64,000 nucleotides of DNA from Chryseobacterium sp. MA9 (lineage in GTDB: Bacteria; Bacteroidota; Bacteroidia; Flavobacteriales; Weeksellaceae). Both the position numbers and the translations under genes were made by a program. Of this stretch, positions 7,985-14,012 are shown piece by piece. Positions within the stretch are counted from its first letter, which is position 1. The number at the start of each line of letters is the position of its first letter. The notes under the pieces were generated by a model. That model searched no databases, had not been told where the DNA came from, and saw only the letters and a program-made list of their open reading frames with translations. Location: assembly GCF_024399315.1 (NCBI RefSeq), contig NZ_CP075170.1, positions 4,216,001 to 4,280,000 on the forward strand. Reading direction: 5' to 3'.

Positions 7985-9502
7985 ATGAAATTTAATTTTT
8001 TAAAAAAAGAAACTACAGTAGTCCTGAACTACGAAGGTGCAAAAGCATATGCCATGACACCTGCAGAAGAATTGTATAGTGCTGTTGTTACAACAGGACT
8101 GTCAGATGCCAATTATGAAAAAGGAAATGACAGATTGGAAAGAATCCAGTCTCTGATCAAAAAAAATGATCCCGAATTTGTAGCTAAACTGGCAGTGTAT
8201 GCAAGAAAAGAGATGTATCTGCGTTCCATTCCATTGGTATTAACTACCGAATTGGCAAAGCAGGTTTCCGGTACGGATCTGATAAGTAAAACGGTAGAAG
8301 GTGTTGTTCAGAGAGCGGATGAAATCACAGAATTACTGGCGTACTACCAATTTGCGAATAAAAGAACAGATACGAAAAAACTGAACAAACTGTCAAAACA
8401 GATTCAAAAAGGTCTGGTGAGATCATTCAATAAATTTGATGAATACCAGTTTGCAAAATACAACAGAAAAGCAGAGGTGACCTTGAAAGATGCGCTTTTC
8501 CTTATTCACCCTAAAGCTAAGGATGAAAACCAACAGGCTGTTTTCAACAAAATTGCCAATAACACATTGGAAACTCCTTATACATGGGAAGTAGAACTTT
8601 CCGTTTTAGGTCAGGCGAAATTTGCAAATGATGCAGAAAGAAAGTTAGCCTTCAAAAACAAATGGGAAGAACTGATCTTCAGCAATAAATTGGGTTATAT
8701 GGCAACCATGAGGAACCTGAGAAATATCCTGGAAGCGGGCGTATCACCAGATGCGATGAATAAAGTATGCAGATATCTTTCTGATGAAAAAGCTGTATCT
8801 AATTCAAAACAACTCCCATTCCGATTTCTTGCGGCTTACAGAGAATTAAAAAATATTGATTCTCCTTATCTGTCCTCAGTATTGGAAGCATTGGAGAATG
8901 CTGTTGTGGTAAGTGCCAGAAATATCAAAGGTTTTGGTTTTGACACTTCAGTAGTGATCGCTGCGGATGTATCGGGTTCTATGCAGAAAGCAGTTTCCAA
9001 TAAAAGTAAAATTTTGCTGTATGATATCGGTTTGCTGATGTCTATGATTCTGCAGTCACAATGTAAAAACGTGGTGACAGGTATCTTCGGTGACCGTTGG
9101 CTGAGAGTTCCAATGCCTAAAAACGGTATTTTAAGAAATGTAGATGCATTCTACAAACGCGAAGGTGAAGTAGGATATTCTACAAATGGTTATCTTGTTA
9201 TAGAAGATCTGATCAAAAGAGGTGAAAAAGTGGACAAAGTAATGCTATTCACCGATACTCAGATGTGGGACAGCACTGGAAACAGAAAATCTTTTGAAGA
9301 TCTATGGAACAGGTACAAAACGATCGCACCCAATGCAAAGCTGTATATCTTTGATCTGGCAGGTTATGGCAGACAGCCACTTGATATCAGAAAGAATGAT
9401 GTACATCTTATAGCTGGCTGGTCAGACAAAATTTTCGATGTACTGAATGCTTTGGAAGACAAGAAATCAGCCGTAGAAATGATTCAAAAAGTAGTGCTGT
9501 AA
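7985..9502 (+). CDS. TROVE-domain (Ro60/Rsr-like) RNA-binding protein
   Basis: About 506 residues from the chosen ATG (MKFNFLKKET). The longer frame back to a TTG at 7901 runs through the promoter palindrome and is rejected; ATG 7961 is a second possibility. Residues 20-310 form the HEAT-like TROVE ring (for example AKLAVYARKEMYLRSIPLVL). A von Willebrand A domain follows, with the MIDAS motif DVSGSM near residue 327 and a second acidic site in LFTDTQMW. Ro proteins thread the 3' ends of misfolded RNAs through the ring and bind Y RNAs on its outer face. In bacteria Rsr works with Y RNA and polynucleotide phosphorylase. Six Y-RNA-like units follow downstream. No rtcB/rtcR RNA-repair genes are present nearby. 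Confidence 0.92.
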   Translation: MKFNFLKKETTVVLNYEGAKAYAMTPAEELYSAVVTTGLSDANYEKGNDRLERIQSLIKKNDPEFVAKLAVYARKEMYLRSIPLVLTTELAKQVSGTDLISKTVEGVVQRADEITELLAYYQFANKRTDTKKLNKLSKQIQKGLVRSFNKFDEYQFAKYNRKAEVTLKDALFLIHPKAKDENQQAVFNKIANNTLETPYTWEVELSVLGQAKFANDAERKLAFKNKWEELIFSNKLGYMATMRNLRNILEAGVSPDAMNKVCRYLSDEKAVSNSKQLPFRFLAAYRELKNIDSPYLSSVLEALENAVVVSARNIKGFGFDTSVVIAADVSGSMQKAVSNKSKILLYDIGLLMSMILQSQCKNVVTGIFGDRWLRVPMPKNGILRNVDAFYKREGEVGYSTNGYLVIEDLIKRGEKVDKVMLFTDTQMWDSTGNRKSFEDLWNRYKTIAPNAKLYIFDLAGYGRQPLDIRKNDVHLIAGWSDKIFDVLNALEDKKSAVEMIQKVVL

Positions 9503-9551
9503 CAGGCACTGCTTTTAAAAATAATAATTGATAAGCATCAAAACAATCAAT

Positions 9552-9655
9552 ATATTCAGGAGCTAATCCTGCTTTCCACTATATCTTTTTCACCAAGGCT
9601 TTTTTCAAGCAATTCAGAAAAAGGATGACGTTGCAATCAGGGCTATTGAATTAAA
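9552..9655. repeat. Probable dispersed intergenic repeat
   Basis: The gap between the TROVE and DUF6584 genes contains AGGAGCTAATCCTGC, then CTTTTTC and GAAAAAG as inverted arms, then GGATGACGTTGCAATCAGG. I recall intergenic elements of this make-up in many Flavobacteriia genomes. I cannot confirm the copy number from one window. It may also act as a transcript end for the TROVE mRNA. Confidence 0.4.
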
Positions 9656-9799
9656 CTATATACTAAAAATGCTGAATTATAAATATCCAGAGAAAATTTC
9701 AAAACAATTGGCCGGAATTTCCAAGTCTTGAATTTTTGGTTCTTTTGCTTCAAGGCAAAACGAACAAATATTTAAATAAAAATAAACGGCTTAAAAATT

Positions 9800-10327
9800 A
9801 TGGGAAATTTATTGTACAGAATTGAACAGGATCTCAAAGAAGGCAGAAAGAAAAAGACATGTGACAGATTGAGAAATATGATCAATCAGTTTCCCAATGA
9901 TATTTCTCTGAGAAAAAGATTAGGACAGATTTATTTTGAAGCTGGATTTCTTGATGAAGCGGGAAAATTCTGGATTCTGTCTGCTCCTGAAAATAATGAA
10001 ATGGAAAATGCGGTAGAGTTGTACAGGAAATCTTTAAGTAATTCAGGAAATGCAATTTTAAAAGATATTGTTTTCAGAGGAGATAAAGATTTGCTTGATG
10101 AGCATGCAAAGAAAGTAATCATAGAGCTTGAGCAAGATAGCTTCAAAGCGACCAAACAAATCCCTGTTTTTAAAGCTAAAACGAGAGAAAAAGAAAAGTA
10201 TCAGGAACATCATACAGGTTTTCTAAGCAAGATTGGAATCTTTTTATTGATTGGATTTATTATTTTACTTCCGGTTTTAGGAATTTTTAAATTGTTGGAA
10301 TTGATCTCATCATTATTTTCTCAATAA
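9800..10327 (+). CDS. DUF6584-like membrane-anchored protein
   Basis: A 175-residue protein. Residues 1-70 (LYRIEQDLKEGRKKKTCDRL, then FPNDISLRKRLGQIYFEAGFLDEAGKFWIL) resemble the DUF6584 family: a TPR-like helical hairpin with the (L/V)x(R/Q)LRxL(V/I)xxFPxDxxLRxxLxxxY pattern and a D-x-A-G-(K/R)-(F/W)-x-(I/Y)-L motif. Residues about 143-165 form one strong membrane helix at the C-terminus, so the helical domain is probably tail-anchored and cytoplasmic. Function is unknown. It lies between the TROVE gene and the Y-RNA-like units, on the same strand. No copy of the shared palindrome precedes it, so read-through from the TROVE promoter is likely. Confidence 0.65.
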   Translation: MGNLLYRIEQDLKEGRKKKTCDRLRNMINQFPNDISLRKRLGQIYFEAGFLDEAGKFWILSAPENNEMENAVELYRKSLSNSGNAILKDIVFRGDKDLLDEHAKKVIIELEQDSFKATKQIPVFKAKTREKEKYQEHHTGFLSKIGIFLLIGFIILLPVLGIFKLLELISSLFSQ

Positions 10328-10335
10328 AAATAAAC

Positions 10336-10371
10336 TACGTAAAAAGATTGCGCACATACAATATAATTTTG
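10336..10371 (+). promoter_or_regulatory. Promoter with the TROVE-locus palindrome (unit Y0)
   Basis: TACGTAAAAAGATTGCGCA (10336-10354) matches the site before the TROVE gene at 17 of 19 bases. TAATTTTG, a good -7 element, follows after exactly 9 nt (10364-10371). Predicted transcription would begin just before the first Y-RNA-like unit. Confidence 0.75.
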
Positions 10372-10384
10372 CAGTGTTAATATT

Positions 10385-10537
10385 ACCAGTGCCGTTAGAA
10401 AGACATTCTTCGATTCTAAACTGACAGAGTCTTTCACCAGATTGCCCGGTAGCTATAACCAATGCCGTAGATAAGAGTTTCATCATCAACTTCCAATTGA
10501 ATATCATTTACTCTTATTATTTAATTGCTTGGTTTTT
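10385..10537 (+). ncRNA. Y-RNA-like unit Y0 (no clear tRNA module)
   Basis: ACCAG near the predicted 5' end pairs with TTGGT (10529-10533), which is followed by a T run. Directly after ACCAG comes TGCCGTTAG and later CATTCTTCG, the two halves of the element shared by all six units. Internally, ATAAGAGT and ACTCTTAT form an 8-bp stem. A GGTAGCTATAACC hairpin is the only hint of a D arm, and no T arm is visible. It has its own promoter and ends just before the next promoter, so it is probably a separate small RNA. Confidence 0.5.
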
Positions 10538-10551
10538 AATAAAAATAGAAC

Positions 10552-10587
10552 TGCGTAAAAAGAATGCGCACTAACAATATAAATTTG
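10552..10587 (+). promoter_or_regulatory. Promoter with the TROVE-locus palindrome (small protein and Y1-Y3)
   Basis: TGCGTAAAAAGAATGCGCA (10552-10570) is the third copy of the palindrome, and TAAATTTG (10580-10587) follows after the same 9 nt. It would drive the 13-codon leader, the 73-residue protein and, by read-through, the tandem RNA units. Confidence 0.75.
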
Positions 10588-10609
10588 TAAAAAAAGAAAA
10601 CTAATAACG

Positions 10610-10651
10610 ATGAATAACCATAAACCAAATCTAAAAGAAGCACTGTATTGA
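10610..10651 (+). CDS. Possible 13-codon leader peptide
   Basis: ATG at 10610 begins MNNHKPNLKEALY followed by TGA. The stop codon lies in the 5' arm of the hairpin that precedes the 73-residue protein, so a ribosome finishing this ORF would open the hairpin. It may be a translational switch, or a chance ORF. Confidence 0.35.
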   Translation: MNNHKPNLKEALY

Positions 10652-10666
10652 GGTTAATACTCAATA
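10646..10666 (+). promoter_or_regulatory. Hairpin just upstream of the 73-residue protein start
   Basis: TATTGAG and CTCAATA form a perfect 7-bp stem with loop GTTAATA, three nucleotides before the ATG at 10670. Its position would restrict ribosome access unless opened. Confidence 0.5.
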
Positions 10667-10669
10667 CTT

Positions 10670-10891
10670 ATGAAAAAAACAAAAACATTAAGAAAGAGAT
10701 TTGGATTCAATGAATATGGATTGATTGACTTTCCAAAGAAAATTTCCGGTGTACAGATTTCAAGAATTATGCACGGATATGATATGGGTTGCTCATACTG
10801 TTTTCCACACGGTTATGAAGTGGTAAACGCAACGTATACAAAGTTCCAGAGAAACTGGAAGAAATATAGAAAAACCCAATGGAAAAAATAA
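10670..10891 (+). CDS. Small basic protein of the TROVE locus, family not recognised
   Basis: A 73-residue protein very rich in Lys and Arg. The centre reads IMHGYDMGCSYCFPHGYEVV, with a CxxC pair and two His residues that could bind a metal. The C-terminus is NWKKYRKTQWKK. No signal peptide is present. Charge and context (between a Y-RNA-type promoter and unit Y1, in a Ro60-like locus) suggest an RNA-binding partner, but this is inference. The coding frame is well formed, with the start directly after a designed-looking hairpin, so it is likely a real gene. Confidence 0.6.
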   Translation: MKKTKTLRKRFGFNEYGLIDFPKKISGVQISRIMHGYDMGCSYCFPHGYEVVNATYTKFQRNWKKYRKTQWKK

Positions 10892-10892
10892 T

Positions 10893-11032
10893 ATCAGGTG
10901 TCGTTTTGGAGTCATACTTCGAGTTAAGTCTTCAGATGTAGGTTCAATTCCTGCCATTCCTGTTGTAAACGGAATGTAGCTCAAAAGATAGAGCAGAAGA
11001 AAAAGAAAAGATTCCGCCGCTTTTACCCTGAT
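10893..11032 (+). ncRNA. Y-RNA-like unit Y1 with permuted tRNA module
   Basis: The ends ATCAGG and CCTGAT pair. The shared element TGTCGT...ATACTTCGA follows. Next comes a T arm: GTAGG (10938), loop TTCAATT, CCTGC. Then the acceptor-like hairpin CATTCC / GGAATG (10955-10976) with a 10-nt loop, then TA and a D arm GCTC / GAGC (10979-10994) with loop AAAAGATA. The order is T arm, acceptor 3' strand, acceptor 5' strand, D arm, that is, a circularly permuted tRNA. TCTTC before the T arm pairs with GAAGA after the D arm, in the place of an anticodon stem. This is the tRNA-mimic topology reported for bacterial Y RNAs. It starts 2 nt after the 73-residue protein stop. Confidence 0.75.
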
Positions 11033-11065
11033 ACTATAAAAGAGTAGATGCATAAAAAAATAAAA

Positions 11066-11208
11066 ATCAAGTGTCGTCTTAGAATCATACTTCGAGATTG
11101 AGTAAACATTGGGTCGCAGGTTCGAATCCTGCCTTTTCCCTCGAAAAGGAGAGGTAGCTCAGCAGGTAGAGCAAATGCACGGAAGATTCTGAAAAATATT
11201 ACCTTGAT
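11066..11208 (+). ncRNA. Y-RNA-like unit Y2, the clearest permuted tRNA module
   Basis: Ends ATCAAG / CTTGAT pair and differ from Y1 by a compensatory A-T for G-C change. TGTCGT...ATACTTCGA follows. T arm: GCAGG, TTCGAAT, CCTGC (11116-11132). Acceptor strands CTTTTCC (11133) and GGAGAGG (11148) make exactly 7 bp (two G-U) across an 8-nt loop. Then TA and the D arm GCTC-AGCAGGTA-GAGC (11157-11172), including the GG of a D loop. There is no anticodon arm or CCA end, so it cannot be an ordinary tRNA. Confidence 0.78.
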
Positions 11209-11212
11209 TTGT

Positions 11213-11316
11213 AAAAGAGTGCCGTAGAAAAGGCCTACTTCGGTTTAATTTGGTTCGACTCCAGAAGGTCATGGAAATGATCTTGTACAAGTCTTTTCGA
11301 ATCTTGCCTCTTTTTT
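11213..11316 (+). ncRNA. Y-RNA-like unit Y3 (T arm and acceptor hairpin, D arm lost)
   Basis: Ends AAAAGAG and CTCTTTT (11308) pair, with a T run of six at the 3' side. The element is the best of the set: CCGTAG...CTAC-TTC-GG forms a 6-bp stem with a 3-nt bulge. T arm: TTTGG, TTCGACT, CCAGA (11249-11265). The acceptor-like stem AGGTCAT / ATGATCT is 7 bp closed by GGAA. A proper D arm is missing; a short CTTGTACAAG palindrome is in its place. Confidence 0.65.
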
Positions 11317-11335
11317 ATTTAAAATTATTAATACC

Positions 11336-12175
11336 ATGAATATACCTGAAGACTTAACAGAATTTTTATACTGGGTCAAAGACCAAACAGAAAAACTATG
11401 GTCTGTAGATGATGAAAATTGCCCCAAAGGATTTTACGGCGCCAGATGGCAGGGGCTTTCTGAAGAACAGATTGATCAGGTTGAACAAAAATATCAGGTC
11501 AGTTTTACTTCCGAACATAGAAAATTTCTAAAGGTTCTTCATGCTATCGACAAAAAAGAAATTGTTGAATATGAAGATGAAGGAGAAATGGTTACAGAAG
11601 AATGTACTTTCTTTTATAATTGGCTTGAAAATGAAGTTGAGATTATCCGCCAAATAAAATGTTTTTACAAATGGATGTGGGATGATATTATCAGTGTGAA
11701 TTATGTTTGGCTGAAATCGTGGGGAGTAAAGCCTAAGTCTTTAGAAAGGAAAAAAGAAATATTTGACGAATGGTTTTCAAAGCTTCCGCAATTATTGCCT
11801 ATTAGGAATTCATCATGTGTTGTAGACAATGACAACTTAAAATGGAATCCTGTAGTAAGCGTTAGTGGTTCGGATGTTAACATTCTGGGCTGGGATTTCA
11901 GAACTTATTTACTATATGAGTTAAGAGAGCATCTTAATATTTATACAGATGTATATGATGAAGAAGATGAAAGGTTCTACCCTGAACTTATTGATGAAGT
12001 GCAAAAAATTAATAATGAAAATTTTAAGTATGATGAATCCAAAGATATTCCTTATTTGAAAGAAATTATTCTTTATTGGTCTTCCGGATGGAGAGGTTTT
12101 GGGTTAAGTTATCACCCTGAAAATGTCAGAGTTCATCCTATTGTTAAAACATATATAGCTGAAGAAGAAAAATAA
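11336..12175 (+). CDS. SMI1/KNR4 (SUKH) family protein
   Basis: A 279-residue soluble protein. Residues about 30-65, ARWQGLSEEQIDQVEQKYQV then SFTSEHRKFLKVLHAID, show the SUKH signature (GLSxxxIxxxExxxxxxFPxxxxxFLxxxxG). SUKH proteins are often immunity proteins against polymorphic toxins but also serve other binding roles. No toxin gene is adjacent. It lies between Y-RNA-like units Y3 and Y4, with only 5 nt between its stop and the Y4 5' stem, so the array and this gene appear to be one transcript. Confidence 0.7.
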   Translation: MNIPEDLTEFLYWVKDQTEKLWSVDDENCPKGFYGARWQGLSEEQIDQVEQKYQVSFTSEHRKFLKVLHAIDKKEIVEYEDEGEMVTEECTFFYNWLENEVEIIRQIKCFYKWMWDDIISVNYVWLKSWGVKPKSLERKKEIFDEWFSKLPQLLPIRNSSCVVDNDNLKWNPVVSVSGSDVNILGWDFRTYLLYELREHLNIYTDVYDEEDERFYPELIDEVQKINNENFKYDESKDIPYLKEIILYWSSGWRGFGLSYHPENVRVHPIVKTYIAEEEK

Positions 12176-12180
12176 AACAG

Positions 12181-12333
12181 ACAAGTGCCGTAGAAAAATG
12201 TTACTTCGCTCATCACGACGGGGTCACGGGTTCGAATCCCGTCTCTTCCACAACAAAAAAACACAGTTTATATAGGAAGAGTAGCTCAGTTGGTTAGAGC
12301 ACGACTACATTATTCGATTTTAGCCTTGTTTTT
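12181..12333 (+). ncRNA. Y-RNA-like unit Y4 with permuted tRNA module
   Basis: Ends ACAAG / CTTGT (12325) pair, followed by a T run. TGCCGTAG...TTACTTCG is the shared element. T arm: ACGGG, TTCGAAT, CCCGT (12226-12242), a perfect 5 bp. Acceptor strands CTCTTCC (12243) and GGAAGAG (12275) pair at all 7 positions across a 25-nt A-rich linker. Then TA and D arm GCTC-AGTTGGTTA-GAGC (12284-12300). These two halves alone would look like a bacterial tRNA, but they stand in reversed order and there is no anticodon loop. Confidence 0.75.
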
Positions 12334-12342
12334 CTCATATCA

Positions 12343-12447
12343 GAAGCCGGAAGTGGGACGTTGAAAGACATCTTTGTATATAATTTTCTATAAAGTCAGA
12401 GAGATCTTTCAGACTTTAACCCCTTTCTTCATCCCACTTCCAGCTTC
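12343..12447. repeat. Long imperfect hairpin between Y4 and Y5
   Basis: GAAGCCGGAAGTGGGA (12343-12358) pairs with TCCCACTTCCAGCTTC (12432-12447) at 15 of 16 positions, enclosing about 70 nt with smaller internal pairings. It resembles REP-type or decaying mobile-element hairpins. Copy number elsewhere is unknown. Confidence 0.5.
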
Positions 12448-12462
12448 TTAATATTACCATTC

Positions 12463-12594
12463 TAAAGTGTCGTTAGGAAAAAATTCATCGTAACATAACT
12501 ATGGGAGGAATAGCGAAGCCGGTTACTCCGGCAAGGTTATCCGGTTCGACTCCGGCAAACGTTTAGCCCGGTTTTTTCCTTATTATTACCTTTA
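12463..12594 (+). ncRNA. Y-RNA-like unit Y5 (divergent)
   Basis: Ends TAAAG / CTTTA (12590) pair. TGTCGTTAGG...ATTCATCG is a weaker copy of the shared element. A GCCGG-TTACT-CCGGC hairpin (12518-12532) is followed by a T-arm-like CCGG-TTCGACT-CCGG (12541-12555). The permuted acceptor and D arm seen in Y1, Y2 and Y4 are not clear. GCCCGG followed by six T at 12572-12577 could be an early end. Confidence 0.5.
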
Positions 12595-12627
12595 AAAAAT
12601 GCCGGTAAATTACTTACCGGCATTTTT
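12594..12627. terminator. Bidirectional terminator
   Basis: ATGCCGGTAA (12599) and TTACCGGCAT (12614) form a 10-bp stem with A and T runs on either side. The stem contains the stop codon of the minus-strand HTH gene, so it ends both that operon and the Y-RNA region. Confidence 0.85.
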
Positions 12628-12948
12628 CATTGTACCTACAAGCTCCTCTTCAAACATGAGTTTCCATTTGGAGAGAGTAGTTCTGCTTATTTTATATTTT
12701 CTTGACATATAGCTTGTGGAATGACCGTGCTTTTTTTGATACTGCAGCAGTTTTAGCATCGTCTGCCTGTCATATGTTTTGAGTTTTTGATTTTCTCTGG
12801 ACTGCTTGAACAGCTTCTCATTGAATTTAAGCACATCCTCACTGGTATGAAGCTTTTCAAGAAGTTCTTTGATTTTCGGATCTTTCAGTTTTTCAGGATA
12901 TTCCATCTTAAGCATATCCTGGTAAATTTTTTTATAATTGGGACGCAT
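12610..12948 (-). CDS. HTH (transposase-OrfA-like) DNA-binding protein
   Basis: A 112-residue basic protein whose C-terminal half, LLQYQKKHGHSTSYMSRKYK then ISRTTLSKWKLMFEEEL, is a helix-turn-helix of the type found in IS3-type OrfA proteins. No DDE transposase or terminal repeat is near. It follows the gene at 12960 by 11 nt. This two-gene arrangement is one I associate with Chryseobacterium and Elizabethkingia, where it occurs in many chromosomal copies labelled transposase or HTH protein. It is likely a DNA-binding regulator. Confidence 0.65.
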   Translation of the reverse strand: MRPNYKKIYQDMLKMEYPEKLKDPKIKELLEKLHTSEDVLKFNEKLFKQSRENQKLKTYDRQTMLKLLQYQKKHGHSTSYMSRKYKISRTTLSKWKLMFEEELVGTMKNAGK

Positions 12949-12959
12949 GTCTTATCTGT

Positions 12960-13388
12960 TTATCCGTTTACATTATCGCTCTTCTGAAGCCATCTGTGAA
13001 GGGTGCTTTTAGGAATAGAATATTCTTTAATGACTTCACTTTGGGTCATTTCACCGGAAAGAATTCTTTTCATAATAAAATCTTTGATTTCCTGGGTGTA
13101 AATATTTTTCCTGAAATAAGGTGTTTTTTCGGACTTCTGCTGGTTTTTGTTAATGGCAGAAGGAGGAGCATATAAAATCAAATGTGAGCTGTAAAGTCTG
13201 AAAAAATCATATTCCAATAATTTGCTCCATCTTAGAAGAAGATCTGTATCCATCGATTTGCTGCCATACATAACTTCGATCGTTCCTTCATCTTTGCCTA
13301 AAAATTTGCATATCCTTTCTATTGTTATTTCATTTTCATCTACCCTTTCCTTAATAAACTTCCCAATATGGATTTCTTTATATAACAT
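12960..13388 (-). CDS. HTH DNA-binding protein, partner of the downstream gene
   Basis: A 142-residue protein. The N-terminal half has KFIKERVDENEITIERICKF, then SMDTDLLLRWSKLLEYDFFRLYSSHLILYAPPS, a conserved block I recall from Flavobacteriia paralogues. The C-terminal half has FRKNIYTQEIKDFIMKRILS and EVIKEYSIPKSTLHRWLQKS, a transposase-OrfA-like HTH. It is first in a two-gene minus-strand operon. Targets are unknown. Confidence 0.65.
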   Translation of the reverse strand: MLYKEIHIGKFIKERVDENEITIERICKFLGKDEGTIEVMYGSKSMDTDLLLRWSKLLEYDFFRLYSSHLILYAPPSAINKNQQKSEKTPYFRKNIYTQEIKDFIMKRILSGEMTQSEVIKEYSIPKSTLHRWLQKSDNVNG

Positions 13389-13974
13389 TTTTATTGAATA
13401 TTATTCTTTTGTTTAAACTTATGTATCAAAAAAACGAAAATAAAATCTATATATTATCTCATGTGATAGGAAATAATTCACTTTAATTTGAAATTGATAG
13501 AAAATGGAAATTATGATGTAAGAATGTTAAATTGCGCTTAATAAGACGATGAGTCTTAAAAAACGGATCTGTAACTTATCAAATATCTTAAAAACAGGTG
13601 GGTAGGAATCACCTTAATGTACTTGAGATATATTCTTTATTTTCAATGGGTTTCCTCTTCTTCTCTTTCAAACTTCTTTTCCTGCCATTTGTGTAAAATA
13701 ATATATGACCTATTAAGGTTTTTAACCAATTCTATGAGTTGAAGCTGCAGATAGATTAATATACAGCTTTTTACGCGTTGAATTTTTTAATTAGTACCAA
13801 ATAATTGCTTATTCGCTTTCAAATGTAAACAAAAATAAGAAGTAAAAAGAGATAGAAATGTAAAAATCATGCTTTATTTACTTATTTTAATTAAAATTAA
13901 CATATTATAAAAACTGATTTGTAAATTGCTTACAAGTAATAGGTTTCATCATAGAAAATGATAAAAAGAAAAAA
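13389..13974. other. Gene-free region before the SulP gene
   Basis: AT-rich sequence between divergent genes. I found no ORF of note, no RNA gene and no strong hairpin. Only the SulP promoter at its right end is recognisable. Confidence 0.45.
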
Positions 13975-14005
13975 TTGTATAGCATGGGGACAGTCCATAC
14001 CTTTG
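13975..14005 (+). promoter_or_regulatory. SulP promoter
   Basis: TTG (13975) and TACCTTTG (13998-14005) are separated by 20 nt, matching the Bacteroidota -33/-7 pattern. The start codon at 14013 lies only 7 nt after the -7 element, so the mRNA would be leaderless or nearly so. Confidence 0.7.
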
Positions 14006-14012
14006 CAAATCA

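Noticed and set aside
10793..11053. 86-codon minus-strand ORF
   Set aside because: It runs antisense through the 73-residue protein and Y1, has no recognisable domain, and reflects the complement of structured RNA.
11116..11172. Apparent tRNA fragments in Y2
   Set aside because: Same permuted order with an 8-nt connector and no anticodon loop; treated as part of a Y-RNA-like RNA.
12226..12300. Apparent tRNA gene halves in Y4
   Set aside because: T arm and 3' acceptor precede the 5' acceptor and D arm, and no anticodon stem-loop exists in either order, so it is not annotated as tRNA.
12610..13388. Insertion sequence of the IS3 type
   Set aside because: Only OrfA-like HTH proteins are present; no DDE transposase and no terminal inverted repeats were found.
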